From: a bacterium
GTDB lineage: Bacteria; Armatimonadota; Zipacnadia; Zipacnadales; Zipacnadaceae
DNA: 18,330 nucleotides
Assembly: GCA_030607655.1 (NCBI GenBank)
Contig: JAUWJN010000010.1
Span: 1-18,330 of the forward strand
Direction of reading: 5' to 3'
Made by a program: the position numbers and the translations under genes. How positions within the stretch are numbered: the stretch's first letter is position 1; each line of letters begins with the position of its first letter. Under the pieces are notes generated by a model. The model was given only the letters and a program-made list of their open reading frames with translations, was not told the origin of the DNA and did no database searches. This document shows, in pieces, positions 6,787 to 14,678 of the stretch.

Positions 6787-9039
6787 ATGATAAGTTCTGA
6801 GTTGCATCAGTCATACCCCTCGCCGTTGGGTGCCATACAGGCAGTTCGTTCTCGCCTGGTAGTCTCCTTTGCTCTGGCGCTCGCCTTCAGCTTCGCCTGG
6901 GGGCCGTTTTGCGCGTTGACTCATTTACTTCGTTCGGAGCCGCCCACCATCTTCTTTTCACCGTCTTACTACCTGGTGCAAGTAACAGGAGCCACCATAC
7001 TAATGGGCATTCTGACAGGCGCTGTTTGGGCCTTGGCCATTGGGCTGACGGTCTGGCTTTGGCGGCGCTTCGGCTATCAGGTTCAGCGGTGGTTCCTGTT
7101 GATGGGGTTTGTAGCCCTGGGACTGCTGGGTGCCCACCAGCTCGCGATCATCCCTACCGCTGTACCGGTGTCGAGGATAGTTGCCCTCCTCACCTGGTGT
7201 ATAATCAGTGCGTACTTCATGTCGCGCGCGGTGCAGGTTAGCGCCTTTCCTTTGGCACTCGTGTATTCGCTCCTCAAGCTTGCTGACATTGCTGACATTT
7301 GTCTGGTAGTACTGGTAAGCCTGGGGTTGGTTTATGGCGTACACCGCTATCTCAAGACCCACCCAGCTCACGACCTGCTCGTTGATAGTATAGGTATGAT
7401 GGCATTAATTGCCATTACTCTTGCTGCGCTCTTGCACGTTGGTGTTGGCCACATTGTGTTGGCACTTGATATGCCCTACATCTTAGCCCTAGCCGGCATT
7501 TTGGTGTTGATTTCGGGTATTCTGCTAATTGCCAGCGGTCGGCTGCAACGCATCAGTGTGCGGTCAGGAGTTGCTGGACTTATATGTGGCCTGGTCATTC
7601 TGGCAGGAGGACTCTACTCGGCGCAGTACCCGCCCGACCCGCCTGAGCGTACCGGGGTGTCCCTAAAATGGCCTAACATTGTCTTAATCGTGTGGGACAC
7701 AGTGCGTGCCCAACAGCTTCAACAATATGGTTATCATCTCAAAACCACGGTTGTTTTCGATAGACTGGCTGCCCAAGGGGTGATGTTTGAGAGGGCCGTT
7801 GGCACATCATGCTGGACCTTGCCGACTCATGCTTCCATGTTCACGGGGCTATGGCCCCGAACCCATGCGGCTTGTAATGGGGGCTATTTGAAGTTGGCCC
7901 GGAAGTATGATACAATTGCCGAACTTCTTTCCCGAGCGGGATACGAGACGGTAGGGCTGTCCGCCAATCACTTCTGGGCAGGCCATAAAGCCGGAATCTC
8001 TCAGGGATTTCAGTATTTCCTCGAACCCCGGCTGTCGGCCGAATGGCGGGCAACGCCTTTAGAAAGGCTCCGGAAGCTAATTTGTCCGTATGACGATGGT
8101 GCCCTTCCCATTAAGAGGGCTATGCGCCGCTGGTTGTTTATGCGACAAGACGCCAGTAAGCCCTTCTTCCTGTTTATTAACCTTTTTGAGGCGCATTCTC
8201 CCTACGAGCCGATGAGCAAGTTAGTCGTCCCGTCCCCCGGTATTAGCCTTAGCGAAGCGCGGCAATGGAGTAAGGTTTCGCCTGCGCCGAGTAAGCTCTT
8301 CGTTGAGGGGCCAACTGGCCCCGCGGACCGAGCCCGAGCTTGGCAGGGCCTTCGCGATCTTTATGATGGGGAAATACGCTACATGGACAAAAGTACCGGT
8401 GATATTCTGAACTTGCTCAAGGAGGAAAAAGTTAATACACTGATCATCGTCACGGCCGACCACGGAGAGAACTTGGGTGAACATGACTTAGCCGAGCATC
8501 AGTTCTCACTTCATGAGACGCTGCTTCACGTGCCCCTGGTGCTTTGGTGGCCCGGACATCTTCCGCAAGGGGTTCGGGTCCGCCAGCGGGTCTCCACGAT
8601 CGACCTTTTTGCCACGATGGCTGAAGCGGCTGGACTTCCTGAATTTGTCTATAGTTCGTCTCAATCTTCTAGCCTGTTAGGGATGGGGGAAAATACTTCG
8701 GCTCGTGCGCCCCACAAGGTCGTCGCCGAGAGTTGGCTCGACCCGTTGTTTCTAGCCGATATTGAGGAGAACTACCAGTTCGTTGCTCCGCTGGGCCGGT
8801 TCGCCGCGCCGCTATTTGCTCTGTATGACGGCGACTGGAAGTATGTGCGCGTCGCCGGGCGGAATTGCGAACTGCTTTTTGACCTCGCCAAAGACCCCGG
8901 CGAGGTCCACGACCTGTCTACCCAGGAGCCGCAACGCTGCGCCAAAATGTCGGCCATGCTCGATAGATGGTTCCAAGAAACCCCCGACAATATGCCTGGG
9001 TACACCGATGGGTATCAGGAGGCACCCCTGTTAAAATAA
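6787..9039 (+). CDS. membrane-anchored alkaline phosphatase/sulfatase-superfamily enzyme, copy 2
   Basis: 750 aa from the ATG at 6787 (same AGGTGA-8 nt-ATG arrangement as copy 1; an in-frame GTG lies at 6775). It has the same architecture: about eight N-terminal membrane helices, then a catalytic domain with PNIVLIVWDTVR, CWTLPTHASMFTG (Thr344 at the nucleophile position), FLFINLFEAHSPY, and TADHGENLGEHDLAEHQ...LLHVP (Asp558 and the same histidines). All predicted metal and nucleophile residues seen in copy 1 are present, so both copies should be active. The first 60 residues (ATG numbering) differ from copy 1 at one position only (Ala to Glu before PPTIFF), whereas the following membrane helices are strongly diverged. 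The C-terminal region near residues 620-660 also differs, which may reflect another substrate or partner. It is followed after 17 nt by its small partner gene. Confidence 0.88.
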   Translation: MISSELHQSYPSPLGAIQAVRSRLVVSFALALAFSFAWGPFCALTHLLRSEPPTIFFSPSYYLVQVTGATILMGILTGAVWALAIGLTVWLWRRFGYQVQRWFLLMGFVALGLLGAHQLAIIPTAVPVSRIVALLTWCIISAYFMSRAVQVSAFPLALVYSLLKLADIADICLVVLVSLGLVYGVHRYLKTHPAHDLLVDSIGMMALIAITLAALLHVGVGHIVLALDMPYILALAGILVLISGILLIASGRLQRISVRSGVAGLICGLVILAGGLYSAQYPPDPPERTGVSLKWPNIVLIVWDTVRAQQLQQYGYHLKTTVVFDRLAAQGVMFERAVGTSCWTLPTHASMFTGLWPRTHAACNGGYLKLARKYDTIAELLSRAGYETVGLSANHFWAGHKAGISQGFQYFLEPRLSAEWRATPLERLRKLICPYDDGALPIKRAMRRWLFMRQDASKPFFLFINLFEAHSPYEPMSKLVVPSPGISLSEARQWSKVSPAPSKLFVEGPTGPADRARAWQGLRDLYDGEIRYMDKSTGDILNLLKEEKVNTLIIVTADHGENLGEHDLAEHQFSLHETLLHVPLVLWWPGHLPQGVRVRQRVSTIDLFATMAEAAGLPEFVYSSSQSSSLLGMGENTSARAPHKVVAESWLDPLFLADIEENYQFVAPLGRFAAPLFALYDGDWKYVRVAGRNCELLFDLAKDPGEVHDLSTQEPQRCAKMSAMLDRWFQETPDNMPGYTDGYQEAPLLK

Positions 9040-9056
9040 CGAGGAGTGAAGTTGAT

Positions 9057-9293
9057 ATGAGCAAGTTGCATAGTTGGGGCAGGCTTTTTCTGGCAATGGG
9101 CCTGCTGGTCACTATGGCTGTCCCGGCCCATGCCTATCTTGACCCTGGTACTGGTTCGGTGATATTTACGATCGGTCTGGCACCCGTTTTGATATTCCTG
9201 GCCTGGCTCGGCCGGCGCATCATCAGGGTGTTTATCCGGTCCAAAAAGGAGCAGAGCGCCGAAGACGAAGGTAAGCAGGACGCTGAAGCCTAG
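9057..9293 (+). CDS. small secreted or anchored YxDPGTxS-motif protein, copy 2
   Basis: 78 aa, the same length as copy 1. It has a hydrophobic leader ending VPAHA-Y (signal peptidase-like), the motif YLDPGTGS (27-34), a membrane helix (VIFTIGLAPVLIFLAWLG), a basic RRIIRVFIRSKK cluster, and an acidic tail ending DAEA. The ATG at 9057 is preceded by GAGGAG at 10 nt, a better ribosome site than in copy 1. Differences from copy 1 are concentrated in the leader and tail, while the motif, helix and basic cluster are conserved. That points to the membrane-proximal part as the functional core. The next gene, also of the alkaline phosphatase superfamily, begins 39 nt after its stop codon. Confidence 0.85.
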   Translation: MSKLHSWGRLFLAMGLLVTMAVPAHAYLDPGTGSVIFTIGLAPVLIFLAWLGRRIIRVFIRSKKEQSAEDEGKQDAEA

Positions 9294-9332
9294 GCACTAA
9301 TTCTCTGCTGTGCAGTTCGGAGGCTTTTGGTT

Positions 9333-11195
9333 ATGTCCGGCAAAAGGATAGTATTACTGGGCTTTGACGGCCAGGATCCCAGGGTTACTGAGCGACTGTT
9401 TGCCGAGGGTAAACTACCTAACTTCCAGCGACTGGCCGACAGTGGCGGCTACGCGCGTCTGGCCACCACTAACCCTGCCCAAAGTCCGGTGGCCTGGATG
9501 ACCCTGGCTACTGGTGTCAATCCGGGACACCACGGAGTTTTCGACTTCCTGAGGCCCGTCCCCCAACGGATGAGTATTGAGCTGGCCGTCCTCAGGCCGC
9601 GGCGCCAGCCCAGCGGCGGCCCGGCTTTTGAGCGTGTGCGCGAGGCGGAGGCCTTTTGGGATATCACCACCGCCGCCGGCATTTATACCAGCGTCATCCG
9701 CTGGCCGGTCACCTTTCCTGCCGAGCAGGTAACTGGCCATTTCATTTCTGGGCTGGGAACCCCTGATATTCAAGGGCGTCTGGGTAAGTACGCCTACTTC
9801 ACCACCCGCGATGCAGACCCCGGCGACAAGGCACCTGATAAGATGCACAAGCTGTGCAAAGAGGGCGCCCGCTGGGTGGGGCATCTGGAAGGGCCCACCG
9901 TCGCCGGCCTCCTCCATCGTGGGTCGGCCACGGTGTCTTTTAGCCTGGAAAAGAGCAGTGCCAGCGAAGCATTACTACGCCTTCCGGGTCAGAAGCCCCT
10001 CGCCTTGCGCGTGGGCCAGTGGAGCCCCTGGGTGCGAGTACAGTTCCGCGTGGGTTGGTGGCGGCAGGTCGCGGGTATCATCAAGTGCTTGCTCCTGGAG
10101 GTCGGTGACGATTGTAGCTTGTACATCTCGCCCGTGGAGATTGATCCGGTAGCCCCTTGCTTTGACATTTCGGGGCCTCCTGATTATGCAGCGACGATAG
10201 CCGATGAACACGGCCTGTTCCACACCCTGGGTATGCCCGAGGACACTAAGGGCGTCACCGACAAGCGCTTTGAACCTCAGCGGTTTCTCGATCCCTGCGA
10301 CGAGGTCCTGGCTGAAGGCGAATTTATGCTCCACAAGGAGCTGGAAATTATGCCGGACCGGGCGGTGGTCGCCGTGGCCTTCTACACCCTGGACCGCGTC
10401 CAACACCTATTCTGGGCAAGTCAGGACCCGGATCACCCTATTGCCAGCGAGGTATGGCAGGCAAAATGGGGGAGAGTTATTGATGAGTATTACATCCGTA
10501 TAGACAACATCCTGGGAAGCGTACTGGATCGCGTTAATTCGGATACCCTCGTTTTGGCTTTCTCAGACCATGGTTTTGCGACCTTCCGCAGAGCAGTACA
10601 CCTAAACCGGTGGCTCACGGAACAGGGCTATATGACAGCGGAGTTGGGAGCAGAGGACGAAGTGAGCACTCTATTTGGTACCGTGGATTGGAGTCGCACT
10701 AAAGCATACGCTTGTGGCTTTGGCGGCATCTATATTAATCTGCGGGGCCGTGAGGCGGAGGGCGTAGTCGCTCCGGGCGACGAAGCCGGCCAGCTCCGCC
10801 GCGAGATTGCCGCCCGGATCCAGCAGGAGTTGTATGACGATGAAATGGGCGTGCGCCCCATCCGGGAGGCTTTTGTGCGCGATGATATCTTCTCCGGACC
10901 GCTGTTGAGCCGTGCACCTGATGTGTTGGTGGGGTTTGAGCCCGGATATCGGGCCTCCTGGCAGACGGCAATCGGGGGCGGGCTTAGGGCGCTTGTTGAA
11001 GACAATGCTGAGCCATGGTGTGGCGATCATCTGATACATCCAGAATGCGTTCCTGGCGTTGTATTCTCAAGTCAACCCTTGCGTGACGGCTCTCTGCAGG
11101 CTGTAGACATTGCCCCGACGGTATTGAACTACTTTGGGCTGGATGTTCCTAACAATATGACGGGAGCATCTGTCCTCGGAAGCCGCCGGGGCTGA
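9333..11195 (+). CDS. type I phosphodiesterase/nucleotide pyrophosphatase family protein
   Basis: 620 aa from the ATG at 9333. GGAGG at 9319-9323 lies 9 nt upstream; a TTG at 9327 in frame is too close to it. It is an alkaline-phosphatase-superfamily enzyme of the type that hydrolyses phosphodi- or phosphomonoesters with two bound metals. Visible features: GFDGQDP with Asp12; QSPVAWMTLATGVNPGHHGVFDF with Ser51 at the nucleophile position; YTLDRVQHLFW (Asp354, His358); FSDHGF (Asp412, His413); and a C-terminal GDHLIHPECVPG...VDIAPTVLNYFGL. No signal peptide or membrane helix is seen, so it is probably cytoplasmic. Together with the two membrane enzymes it makes three superfamily members in a row. 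The 39-nt gap to the preceding small gene suggests read-through from the duplicated block. Substrate unknown. Confidence 0.88.
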   Translation: MSGKRIVLLGFDGQDPRVTERLFAEGKLPNFQRLADSGGYARLATTNPAQSPVAWMTLATGVNPGHHGVFDFLRPVPQRMSIELAVLRPRRQPSGGPAFERVREAEAFWDITTAAGIYTSVIRWPVTFPAEQVTGHFISGLGTPDIQGRLGKYAYFTTRDADPGDKAPDKMHKLCKEGARWVGHLEGPTVAGLLHRGSATVSFSLEKSSASEALLRLPGQKPLALRVGQWSPWVRVQFRVGWWRQVAGIIKCLLLEVGDDCSLYISPVEIDPVAPCFDISGPPDYAATIADEHGLFHTLGMPEDTKGVTDKRFEPQRFLDPCDEVLAEGEFMLHKELEIMPDRAVVAVAFYTLDRVQHLFWASQDPDHPIASEVWQAKWGRVIDEYYIRIDNILGSVLDRVNSDTLVLAFSDHGFATFRRAVHLNRWLTEQGYMTAELGAEDEVSTLFGTVDWSRTKAYACGFGGIYINLRGREAEGVVAPGDEAGQLRREIAARIQQELYDDEMGVRPIREAFVRDDIFSGPLLSRAPDVLVGFEPGYRASWQTAIGGGLRALVEDNAEPWCGDHLIHPECVPGVVFSSQPLRDGSLQAVDIAPTVLNYFGLDVPNNMTGASVLGSRRG

Positions 11196-11212
11196 TATAA
11201 TCTTCTTCGCAC

Positions 11213-11226
11213 GAAACGATCGTTTC
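11213..11226. terminator. 14-bp perfect palindrome between convergent genes
   Basis: GAAACGATCGTTTC is a perfect palindrome in the 53-bp gap between two genes that converge (stop codons at 11195 and 11249). Its position suggests a bidirectional transcription end. However, the stem is AT-rich, has no natural loop and no T-run follows, so it could also be a protein-binding site. Low confidence in the terminator role. Confidence 0.3.
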
Positions 11227-11248
11227 TCCTGCTATCAACCGTACGCCG

Positions 11249-13663
11249 TCAGCTTATCTGAACGAAGCGCTTGCACCCCAGGAACCCGTCGCCGAGTAAG
11301 TCAACGATGTACTTGCCCGGGGCAGCATCTTCCGGTATCTCGAGTTCGACAGACCCTGGTAGTGTGACCGGTAGCGACCAGCCCAGGCCTGGCCCCTCAA
11401 GCCGTCCCTGGTACTCTAACTCACTCTGAGCGCCCAGCAGCGACAGCTCAACCTGGCAGCTTTCGCCAGCCTTCAGGCTGGCGGGGAAATCAACCAGCGC
11501 CAGGGGATTTTCATCGTCATAGGCCATAATGGCTATAAACCAGTTCACGTCCACGGAAAAGGTGATGCTGTCGTCTTTTTCCTGGAAGCTAATTTCACGC
11601 GCCGCGACGTTCATAACATCGTACAGATACACGTGGGCGGGTACTGCGCCACCAGTGTCCACGCTGACCTCGTACGTCACCTTGTCAGTCTGCACCGTCA
11701 CGTCTCCGTTCAAAGCGCCCCCTCGGAAACTGGGTGGGAGCTGTTCAATTTCTTCTTCGGAGAGGTAGCGGGGCCGCGCACCTACTATTACGTCCAACCC
11801 GTCGCTGCTGAACCGGCGGCAAGCAACATCGTCGCGGCTAACTTGCGGATTATCGTGGGCGGCGTCACCCCACCGAATCACCGCCGCCGCCGCATAGCGG
11901 GCACTGCGCCATTTCTCATCCAACTCCGAAAGGTATCCACCGGGAGCCATACCTCCTGACCCGCCGGGTATACCCATTAGCGAGGCGGTCACCGGGCCCG
12001 GAGGGTTGTGAACGATCACGTAGTACTCGGGCACGGCGACTCTCATCGGGGCTACGTCGCGGCCGATGGCGATGTGCTCCGCCCCCCAGATTTGAGTCAG
12101 AGTGCCATTAAACCACTGGGTGTAGAAATCACAGGCGCCTTCAGTCGTCAATAGAGCATCCGGGTTTTCCTTCCGTACCGCCGTAGCGACTTTTTCGAGC
12201 AACTCGCTCATCCACTTATTGAAATCAAACGGGCTCTCGTGGTTATGTGCCGGGTTATAACAGGGGAAGAAGTAGAACCCGAGCGAATCCAGGCGAATGC
12301 CGTCCAGACCCGACTCGCGGACCAAGCGCGCACAAGTTGCGGCCAGATGATCCTGCCATTCCTGGCAGCCGGGGCACATCATCAGCCAATTATTCTTGGT
12401 GTAGCTACCCTCATTTGTGCCGTCTTTGTTCATATACGCCCACTCGCGGGCCTTGCCTTCCAGGGCCAGGTCACTATCCTGGGGAACAATGAATCCTTCA
12501 ACATAGAGGGTGAGGTGGCAGCCCAGATCGTGTACTCTATCCACGCCCACTTTCAGCATCTTAGCTCCTCCCAGGTCCTCCCGGACTAGGTTGGTTCCGT
12601 CGGTGTGGACGAAGCGTTTTCCGGTGATGTCCTCGCCCATGCACTGCTGGCAGAAGAAAGCGAATTCAATCGTGTCTACCGGCAGGCGGCGGTAGACATC
12701 CGGTAGGTCTTCAAAGGAGTCCAAGTAATTCGCCAAGCCCAGGCTTTCTTCGTGCTCGTGAGCCGCAAGTTGACCCCGTTTCCTGAACCACTGGCCCACA
12801 TGGCTATCCAGGCTTCTTATCCACTCCGGATGCTCCACTGGCTTGAATTCACTGAGGAACCAGTCGTGATAAGCCACGGCAGCTGGCTTCCAGTCCCCGG
12901 TGTAGACCATTACATCTACTTCAGGAAACTCCACCGGCTCGCCCGCAGCCACGGTCCACGGTGGAAAGTACCGCACCTGAATAGATGGTTTCTCGTACTG
13001 TATCTCCTTGTTATGCAAGGCTGGGTCGCGGATGATGAAGGCTAAGGCGTCTTTAGATATGTCGTCAAACACGCAGCCCCATTGCATAGCCATCCGGCTG
13101 CCGCTCCCGTAAATCCCGCCCGGCTCGCTCCACAAGGGACCAATACAACCGGCTTGCCTATTAACCACCATCAGGTTCTTTTTGCCCTCAGCCAGCTTCA
13201 GTCCGCTGATATAGGGAAAGACGACCATGCCCGGCAGAGATGAGTCACCAATGTTGGTCAGCTTGAGGCCCCAGCGACTGGTCTCTTCACCAGCGGGTAA
13301 GGTGATCGTCAGCTCGGCGCCCCAGGGCCCTGAGGGGTCTTGATAAGTCAGCTTCAGCGAGGTCTCGCCATTGGTCTCTTTCCGCGCGAAGCTGACAACC
13401 GCACCCGTAGTTGGAGAGAAAACCTGGCGAGAAATGTCGGCGGGATTGTCCGCCAGGCAAGGAGTTTGACCGGGGCCAGCGGTGATCTCGTACTCCTTAG
13501 TAAAGTCGTAGTAGACAGCGAAGGGGCTGCCGCCGTCTACCGTCTCGTTCAGATACTCATTTCCCGTTTGCAGATTGCGAATGCTGACCAGCTTGCCGGT
13601 TGAGCTATCAAAGGAAATACTCAGTTTGTCGTTGGATAAAGTTTCGTATCGTTCGCTAGACAT
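11249..13663 (-). CDS. DUF6259-like glycoside-hydrolase-type protein
   Basis: 804 aa from the ATG at 13663, which has a strong AGGAGGGT ribosome site 9 nt upstream. The frame stays open to 13849, but that stretch lacks any conserved look or ribosome site. The N-terminal ~270 residues form a beta-sandwich-like region (KLSISFDSSTGKLVSIRN... as in GH families with a galactose-mutarotase-like domain). Next comes a probable (beta/alpha)8 barrel with a catalytic-looking SGLDGIRLDSLGFYFFPCYNP (451-470; Asp454, Asp459) and DALLTTEGACDFY (502-514; Glu508), and then a C-terminal beta-sandwich domain (about 720-804). No signal peptide, so probably cytoplasmic. The pattern resembles GH36/GH-D-like alpha-galactosidases and the DUF6259 family; substrate and activity are inferred only. 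It is downstream of the beta-helix gene and prepilin remnant on the same strand. Confidence 0.75.
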   Translation of the reverse strand: MSSERYETLSNDKLSISFDSSTGKLVSIRNLQTGNEYLNETVDGGSPFAVYYDFTKEYEITAGPGQTPCLADNPADISRQVFSPTTGAVVSFARKETNGETSLKLTYQDPSGPWGAELTITLPAGEETSRWGLKLTNIGDSSLPGMVVFPYISGLKLAEGKKNLMVVNRQAGCIGPLWSEPGGIYGSGSRMAMQWGCVFDDISKDALAFIIRDPALHNKEIQYEKPSIQVRYFPPWTVAAGEPVEFPEVDVMVYTGDWKPAAVAYHDWFLSEFKPVEHPEWIRSLDSHVGQWFRKRGQLAAHEHEESLGLANYLDSFEDLPDVYRRLPVDTIEFAFFCQQCMGEDITGKRFVHTDGTNLVREDLGGAKMLKVGVDRVHDLGCHLTLYVEGFIVPQDSDLALEGKAREWAYMNKDGTNEGSYTKNNWLMMCPGCQEWQDHLAATCARLVRESGLDGIRLDSLGFYFFPCYNPAHNHESPFDFNKWMSELLEKVATAVRKENPDALLTTEGACDFYTQWFNGTLTQIWGAEHIAIGRDVAPMRVAVPEYYVIVHNPPGPVTASLMGIPGGSGGMAPGGYLSELDEKWRSARYAAAAVIRWGDAAHDNPQVSRDDVACRRFSSDGLDVIVGARPRYLSEEEIEQLPPSFRGGALNGDVTVQTDKVTYEVSVDTGGAVPAHVYLYDVMNVAAREISFQEKDDSITFSVDVNWFIAIMAYDDENPLALVDFPASLKAGESCQVELSLLGAQSELEYQGRLEGPGLGWSLPVTLPGSVELEIPEDAAPGKYIVDLLGDGFLGCKRFVQIS

Positions 13664-13964
13664 CGTAATCTTACCCTCCTGGGCAGTGTCGTACTGCTGA
13701 GAAATGATTGTGCTAAAGCGCCTTGCCAGTAACAAGTAGTTCGCGAACCCGGCCTGGCGCTGGCTGTTAGTTTCGCCGTTGGTGAGGGGCTTTCCTCCTC
13801 GGGGTAGATAACAGCGAGACCGGAGAGGAAATCCTCCCCGGCCTCCCACAGATTCCCGGAAGCTGGTGTCAATGGCCTGCCGGCCAATCTTACCGTCTCC
13901 CGGATAGCTTGGACAGTTGGTCGCTATCTACTTTTACATCTACTGCATCACGTCGCGCTGCGGC
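13664..13964 (-). other. 301-bp intergenic region with one strong hairpin
   Basis: This gap lies between the prepilin remnant and the DUF6259-like gene. It contains a 10-bp stem with one G-T pair and a 2-nt loop (13820-13841, CCGGAGAGGA with TCCTCCCCGG on the plus strand). No T-run follows on the minus strand. A TTGACA-like hexamer at 13867-13872 (minus) has no -10 at the right spacing. I see no gene, tRNA or known riboswitch here. The 62-codon open frame leading into the DUF6259-like gene is probably chance. Confidence 0.5.
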
Positions 13965-14678
13965 CTACGGTAGGCAGTCCGCACCAGGGATTCCGCCTAC
14001 AGTTCCCGCCTCGCCAAGCCAGATGACGCTAGTGTGGTTCACCGGATAGGCCAGCCACTTGGCATGCCCATCAGCGAAGGCTTCGTTGGCGCCGTCGTTG
14101 TGGATAGAAGTTATCCGGGAGCCGTTGCATGCCCCGGTCCAGCTACATAGCATGCCCGGATATCCGTACTCTTCGTTAATCCCTTGAGCATGGGAAGAAT
14201 CGGCTATCACTAGCGTATTGACGGGATCAGGCAGCGACCCCTGCGTCACCCTATAGTTCCAACCTGCGGGTCCATGCACCATACCAACATAGGGGTTGAA
14301 CCCGTAGCTCTGTCCACCGTAGGCGTTGAAGAAACAGGTGTAATTGTAGTTTTGACAGGGGACGCTTCCGCTACCGTTCCAGCAGGTACACGTATCACTT
14401 AGGTCGTCCTTTACTCCGTTGAGTTGCGGATCGTTGGGGCACTGAAAGAGATCCAGATTCTTTACGTAGGGGTAAATCTGCTGCCCATAGCCCAGGTTAT
14501 CGAGGGTCGCAGGATCAGTCGGATCACAGTCGCCTATATCTGGGGGACGGTAGTGACCACTCATGGGCAGATAGTCATCCCAGTCGGTGGCGTACATTAT
14601 GCACCCCAAGGCTAACTGCTTGACGTTACTCAAACAGGCAGTCTGTTGAGCCTTGGCCCGCGGCGGGTACTTCCTCAA
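13965..14678 (-). pseudogene. 5'-truncated H-X9-DG (DUF1559-type) prepilin-like gene
   Basis: The protein begins at the region that in intact prepilins follows the N-terminal helix (RAKAQQTACLSNVKQLALGCIMYATDWDDYLP). It continues through YPYVKNLDLFQCPND to the C-terminal HNDGANEAFADGHAKWL, which fits the H-X9-DG motif exactly. The type IV prepilin leader and hydrophobic helix (GFTLIELLVVIAI type) that should precede it is absent in all frames. Instead the homology starts about 5 codons after the stop of the beta-helix gene, whose TGA overlaps a TTG (14676-14678). Without the leader it cannot be processed as a pilin. It is either dead or makes a soluble C-terminal domain by coupling at the TTG. 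The middle contains many cysteines (DTCTCW...C...C). Such genes are numerous in Planctomycetota and Armatimonadota genomes. Confidence 0.75.

Larger units (their letters stand above)
6518..9293 (+). repeat. tandem duplication, unit 2 (2776 bp)
   Basis: Direct repeat of 3745-6517. It begins with GCACTAA (6518-6524) and is followed by a third GCACTAA (9294-9300). The first ~445 bp (6518 to about 6963) match unit 1 at roughly 94% with no gaps by eye, including ~15 differences in 269 non-coding bp. Identity then falls abruptly within the membrane-domain coding region and recovers to a moderate level in the catalytic domain. It encodes a second membrane enzyme and a second small protein in the same order. 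Confidence 0.9.

Noticed and set aside
11465..11482. Perfect hairpin GCCAGCC-TTCA-GGCTGGC inside the DUF6259-like gene as another inserted palindrome
   Set aside because: The encoded PASLKAGES fits a normal beta-sandwich segment with no sign of extra residues; probably codon-level coincidence.
13664..13849. Longer N-terminus for the DUF6259-like protein (open frame to an ATG at 13849)
   Set aside because: No ribosome site at 13849, composition unlike the rest of the protein, and a strong ribosome site with correct spacing supports the ATG at 13663.
13867..13872. Promoter (TTGACA on the minus strand) for the DUF6259-like gene
   Set aside because: No -10-like hexamer occurs 16-18 bp downstream; the sequence there is GC-rich.
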